Source: Paracoccaceae bacterium (lineage in GTDB: Bacteria > Pseudomonadota > Alphaproteobacteria > Rhodobacterales > Rhodobacteraceae). Taken from it: a stretch of 6,905 bases of DNA. Position 1 is the stretch's first letter; every line of letters begins with the position of its first letter. Where the stretch lies: contig WFTU01000343.1 of assembly GCA_015485375.1 (NCBI GenBank), forward strand, positions 1 through 6,905, in the 5' to 3' direction. Below are positions 5,402-6,905 of the stretch, one piece after another. The notes beneath the pieces were generated by a model. That model was not told where the DNA came from. It was given only the letters and a program-made list of their open reading frames with translations, and did no database searches. The position numbers and the translations under genes were made by a program.

Positions 5402-6010
5402 TCAGCCGCGGGCTTTGCCGACCAGTTTCCAGACCGCCGGAACGATCAGGGCGGCGAGGGCCAGCTTGATGGCGTCAACCACGAGGAACGGGGCAACACC
5501 CTTGGCAACGGCGGTGGAGGCATCGAAGCCGTAAAGCTGCGAGAGCCACGCCGCGCCGGGGATGTAGATCAGCGCCGTGCCGGCCAGCATCATCAGGGCC
5601 ATGGTGAAAACATTCCGGTCCCAGCCGCGCCGCGCGCCGAAGCCGAGGGCCACTGTGGCCAGCACGAAGCCGACCAGATAGCCGCCGGTGGAGCCGAGCA
5701 TATAGGTAAGGCCGTTTGCCTCGGCAGAGGATTTGGCGAATACGTCGAAGCCGAGCGCGCCGATGATCATGTAACCGATGATGGTCACCAGACCCATGCG
5801 CGGGCCGTAGGCGGTGCCGAGCGTCAGAACGGCGAAGGTGCCGAGCGTCAGCGGAACCGGCGTGAAGGACAGCGGCACCTTGATCTTGGCGGAGAGCGCG
5901 AGGATGGCAATGCCGGCGATGACCATGATGGCGCGTTTGACCCAGAGGGCGGAGCCCTCGGCGTGCCAGATTTCCTCGGTCAGGGTTTTGTTCATTGCGG
6001 CGGTTGCCAT
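5402..6010 (-). CDS. bioY: Biotin transporter BioY (S-component)
   Basis: Integral membrane biotin-binding protein of ECF-type transporters, 202 residues from the chosen start, normal for BioY (about 180-205). About six membrane helices are expected. Family hallmarks: K-V-P-L-S-F-T-P-V-P-L-T-L-G-T-F (residues 44-59), Y-G-P-R-M-G (68-73), G-Y-M-I-I-G-A-L-G-F-D-V-F-A (79-92), Y-M-L-G-S-T-G-G-Y-L-V-G-F (103-115) and a late V-V-D-A-I-K-L segment (177-183). The start at 6010 has GGAG 6 nt upstream. ATGs at 6022 and 6055 lack a good SD, ATG 5995 has none, and the open frame further upstream runs antisense over dgkA. No bioM/bioN energising genes adjoin it: the neighbours are a convergent regulator and divergent dgkA. 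It may work alone or share an ECF module elsewhere. No BioR-type TTATCTATAA box is seen upstream. Confidence 0.94.
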   Translation of the reverse strand: MATAAMNKTLTEEIWHAEGSALWVKRAIMVIAGIAILALSAKIKVPLSFTPVPLTLGTFAVLTLGTAYGPRMGLVTIIGYMIIGALGFDVFAKSSAEANGLTYMLGSTGGYLVGFVLATVALGFGARRGWDRNVFTMALMMLAGTALIYIPGAAWLSQLYGFDASTAVAKGVAPFLVVDAIKLALAALIVPAVWKLVGKARG

Positions 6011-6122
6011 GGCAATCTCCATTGTTCTCGGTTGCGTTGCAGCATTGTTTGCCATGCAAAGGCACAGGAGGCAAGGGTAAAGCGGGCTTGGCAAGCGGGG
6101 GTCAGGCTGCTTAACTGCGCCG
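6011..6122. other. bioY/dgkA divergent intergenic region
   Basis: 112 bp that must carry both divergent promoters, though no clear -35/-10 pair stands out. It holds two short dyads: TTTGC-CAT-GCAAA (6048-6060) and GCTTG-G-CAAGC (6086-6096). Either could be a regulator site; neither is long enough to be convincing alone. Confidence 0.4.
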
Positions 6123-6485
6123 ATGATCGGTTTTGTGAAAAGTGTTTTGCGCAGGAATACCAACGCGGCGATATGGTCGACGCAGGGTTTCATCGCCGCA
6201 ATGAAAAGCGAAGAAGGCATGCGCCAGTGGAGCATTGTCGCTGCTGCGGCCACGGTGCTGGCTTTTGTTCTGGACCTGAACGGGCTGGAGCGGGCGGTGG
6301 TCATCGCCTTCAGCTGGAATATCGTTCTGATGGAACTGGCCAATACGGCGATCGAGACGGTGGTGGACCGTGTAAGTGACGACCATCACGAGTTGTCGAA
6401 AAAGGCCAAGGACATCGGCAGCGCCATGGTGTTCTTTGCAATAATCGTGGCGGTGGTGGTCTGGGCGCTGGTATTGTTCGGCTAG
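6123..6485 (+). CDS. dgkA: Diacylglycerol kinase DgkA
   Basis: Small inner-membrane kinase that phosphorylates diacylglycerol to phosphatidic acid using ATP, recycling lipid left from membrane-derived glucan or LPS decoration. 120 residues, nearly the same as the 122-residue E. coli protein, with three membrane helices (about 36-52, 56-73 and 99-119). Conserved catalytic pattern: M-E-L-A-N-T-A-I-E-T-V-V-D-R (70-83), with Glu71, Asn74 and Glu78 matching E. coli E69, N72 and E76, then H-E-L-S-K-K-A-K-D-I-G-S-A (89-101), with Lys96/Asp97 matching K94/D95. The amphipathic start W-S-T-Q-G-F-I-A-A (18-26) also fits. No SD is visible before the ATG, and the upstream frame (open to 6081) has no alternative ATG, GTG or TTG. 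The start is therefore forced, but translation may be weak or use a leaderless transcript. Confidence 0.95.
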   Translation: MIGFVKSVLRRNTNAAIWSTQGFIAAMKSEEGMRQWSIVAAAATVLAFVLDLNGLERAVVIAFSWNIVLMELANTAIETVVDRVSDDHHELSKKAKDIGSAMVFFAIIVAVVVWALVLFG

Positions 6486-6499
6486 GGTTCTGACCCTAG
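6482..6499. repeat. Palindrome spanning two convergent stop codons
   Basis: CTAGGGT (6482-6488) and ACCCTAG (6493-6499) form a perfect 7-bp stem with a TCTG loop, extended by two more pairs past a G-G mismatch. The dgkA TAG lies in the left arm and the minus-strand transporter TAG in the right arm. The genes are only 10 bp apart. There is no U-run, so intrinsic termination is doubtful. Confidence 0.7.
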
Positions 6500-6905
6500 G
6501 CGCCCCAGATGATCGGTGCAGCCTCGGTCATCACCGAAATGCCGATATAGATGGCAACACTCGCCGCCGCGACCTGCACCGCAAGTAGCAACCGCGCGGC
6601 CGCCTTTTCCGCGATGCGCAGCGGCCAGCTTGCGGCAAAGGTCAGCGCGGCCATGCCGAGGATGGAGCCGACGCCGAACACCAGAATATAGGTCATTGCC
6701 GTCAGCGCGTTCTGTGTGGCTGCCGCCGCCAGCGCCACCAGTCCGGCGGAGCCTGCCGCGCCGTGGGCCAGCCCGATGGCATAGGCGCGCGGCGAAAACC
6801 CCGTGTGTTTATGTTCATGCGGATCCTGATCGTGTGCGACCTTGGCGCCCTGATGGCTGTGGGCGTGGAAGTGTTTGACGCCGTCGCCGTGGTCATGGAC
6901 ATGGA
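6496..6905 (-). CDS. NicO/UreH-like nickel/cobalt transporter family membrane protein, C-terminal part
   Basis: Partial: the last 135 residues are present and the start lies beyond the right edge. The visible part opens with a His/Asp-rich segment (11 His in the first 33 residues, H-V-H-D-H and H-F-H-A-H-S-H among them), a typical cytoplasmic or periplasmic metal-binding loop. Then come membrane helices including A-Y-A-I-G-L-A-H-G-A-A-G-S-A-G-L, the H-G-x-A-G-S-A signature shared by NicO/UreH/HupE-like proteins, Y-I-L-V-F-G-V-G-S-I-L-G-M, and a final helix before the TAG at 6496-6498. The likely role is transport of nickel, cobalt or a similar cation across the inner membrane; direction and metal cannot be told. 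No urease or hydrogenase genes are visible. TauE/DsbD-like proteins have similar architecture and are the main alternative. Confidence 0.7.
   Translation of the reverse strand, partial: HVHDHGDGVKHFHAHSHQGAKVAHDQDPHEHKHTGFSPRAYAIGLAHGAAGSAGLVALAAAATQNALTAMTYILVFGVGSILGMAALTFAASWPLRIAEKAAARLLLAVQVAAASVAIYIGISVMTEAAPIIWGA

Noticed and set aside
6011..6122. BioR operator upstream of bioY
   Set aside because: No match to a TTATCTATAA-like box was found.
6011..6343. Extended bioY start upstream of 6010
   Set aside because: The open frame runs antisense through dgkA; ATG 6010 has the best SD and gives the normal family length.

Overview
The window looks like chromosomal DNA of an alphaproteobacterium, most likely of the Rhodobacterales/Roseobacter type. 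The evidence is the GC-rich coding sequence, a TRAP transporter with a Tat-exported binding protein, a stand-alone BioY, and the character of the glutamine synthetase-like and N-formylglutamate amidohydrolase-like proteins. Taxonomy is inferred from protein character only. I see no rRNA, tRNA, CRISPR, insertion sequence or phage gene, and no gene-free stretch longer than about 130 bp.

Left part (1-4353, all minus strand): one probable catabolic operon. In transcription order it holds an N-formylglutamate amidohydrolase-family protein (TTG start), TRAP small permease dctQ (8-nt overlap), TRAP large permease dctM (1-nt overlap), a 91-bp gap with stem-loops, the Tat-exported binding protein dctP, a 95-bp gap with an 11-bp perfect stem-loop, and the N-terminal part of a glutamine synthetase/gamma-glutamylamide synthetase-family enzyme running off the left edge.

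Centre (4354-5356): a 130-bp divergent control region with two perfect 7-bp inverted repeats, then a plus-strand RpiR/MurR-family regulator, also with a TTG start. It is the obvious candidate local regulator of the operon. Its SIS domain lacks the usual phosphosugar-binding residues, so the inducer is probably not a sugar phosphate. Together the genes suggest uptake of a small organic solute, amidohydrolase action on an N-acyl or N-formyl compound, and glutamylation of an amine by the GS-like enzyme. The substrate is unknown.

Right part (5357-6905): a hairpin with A/T flanks that could terminate from both sides, then bioY (minus, biotin S-component with no ECF partner genes next to it), dgkA (plus, diacylglycerol kinase), and the C-terminal part of a His-rich NicO/UreH-like metal transporter (minus) running off the right edge. 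The dgkA and transporter stop codons lie in opposite arms of one 7-bp perfect palindrome. These genes look like unrelated housekeeping or transport functions.
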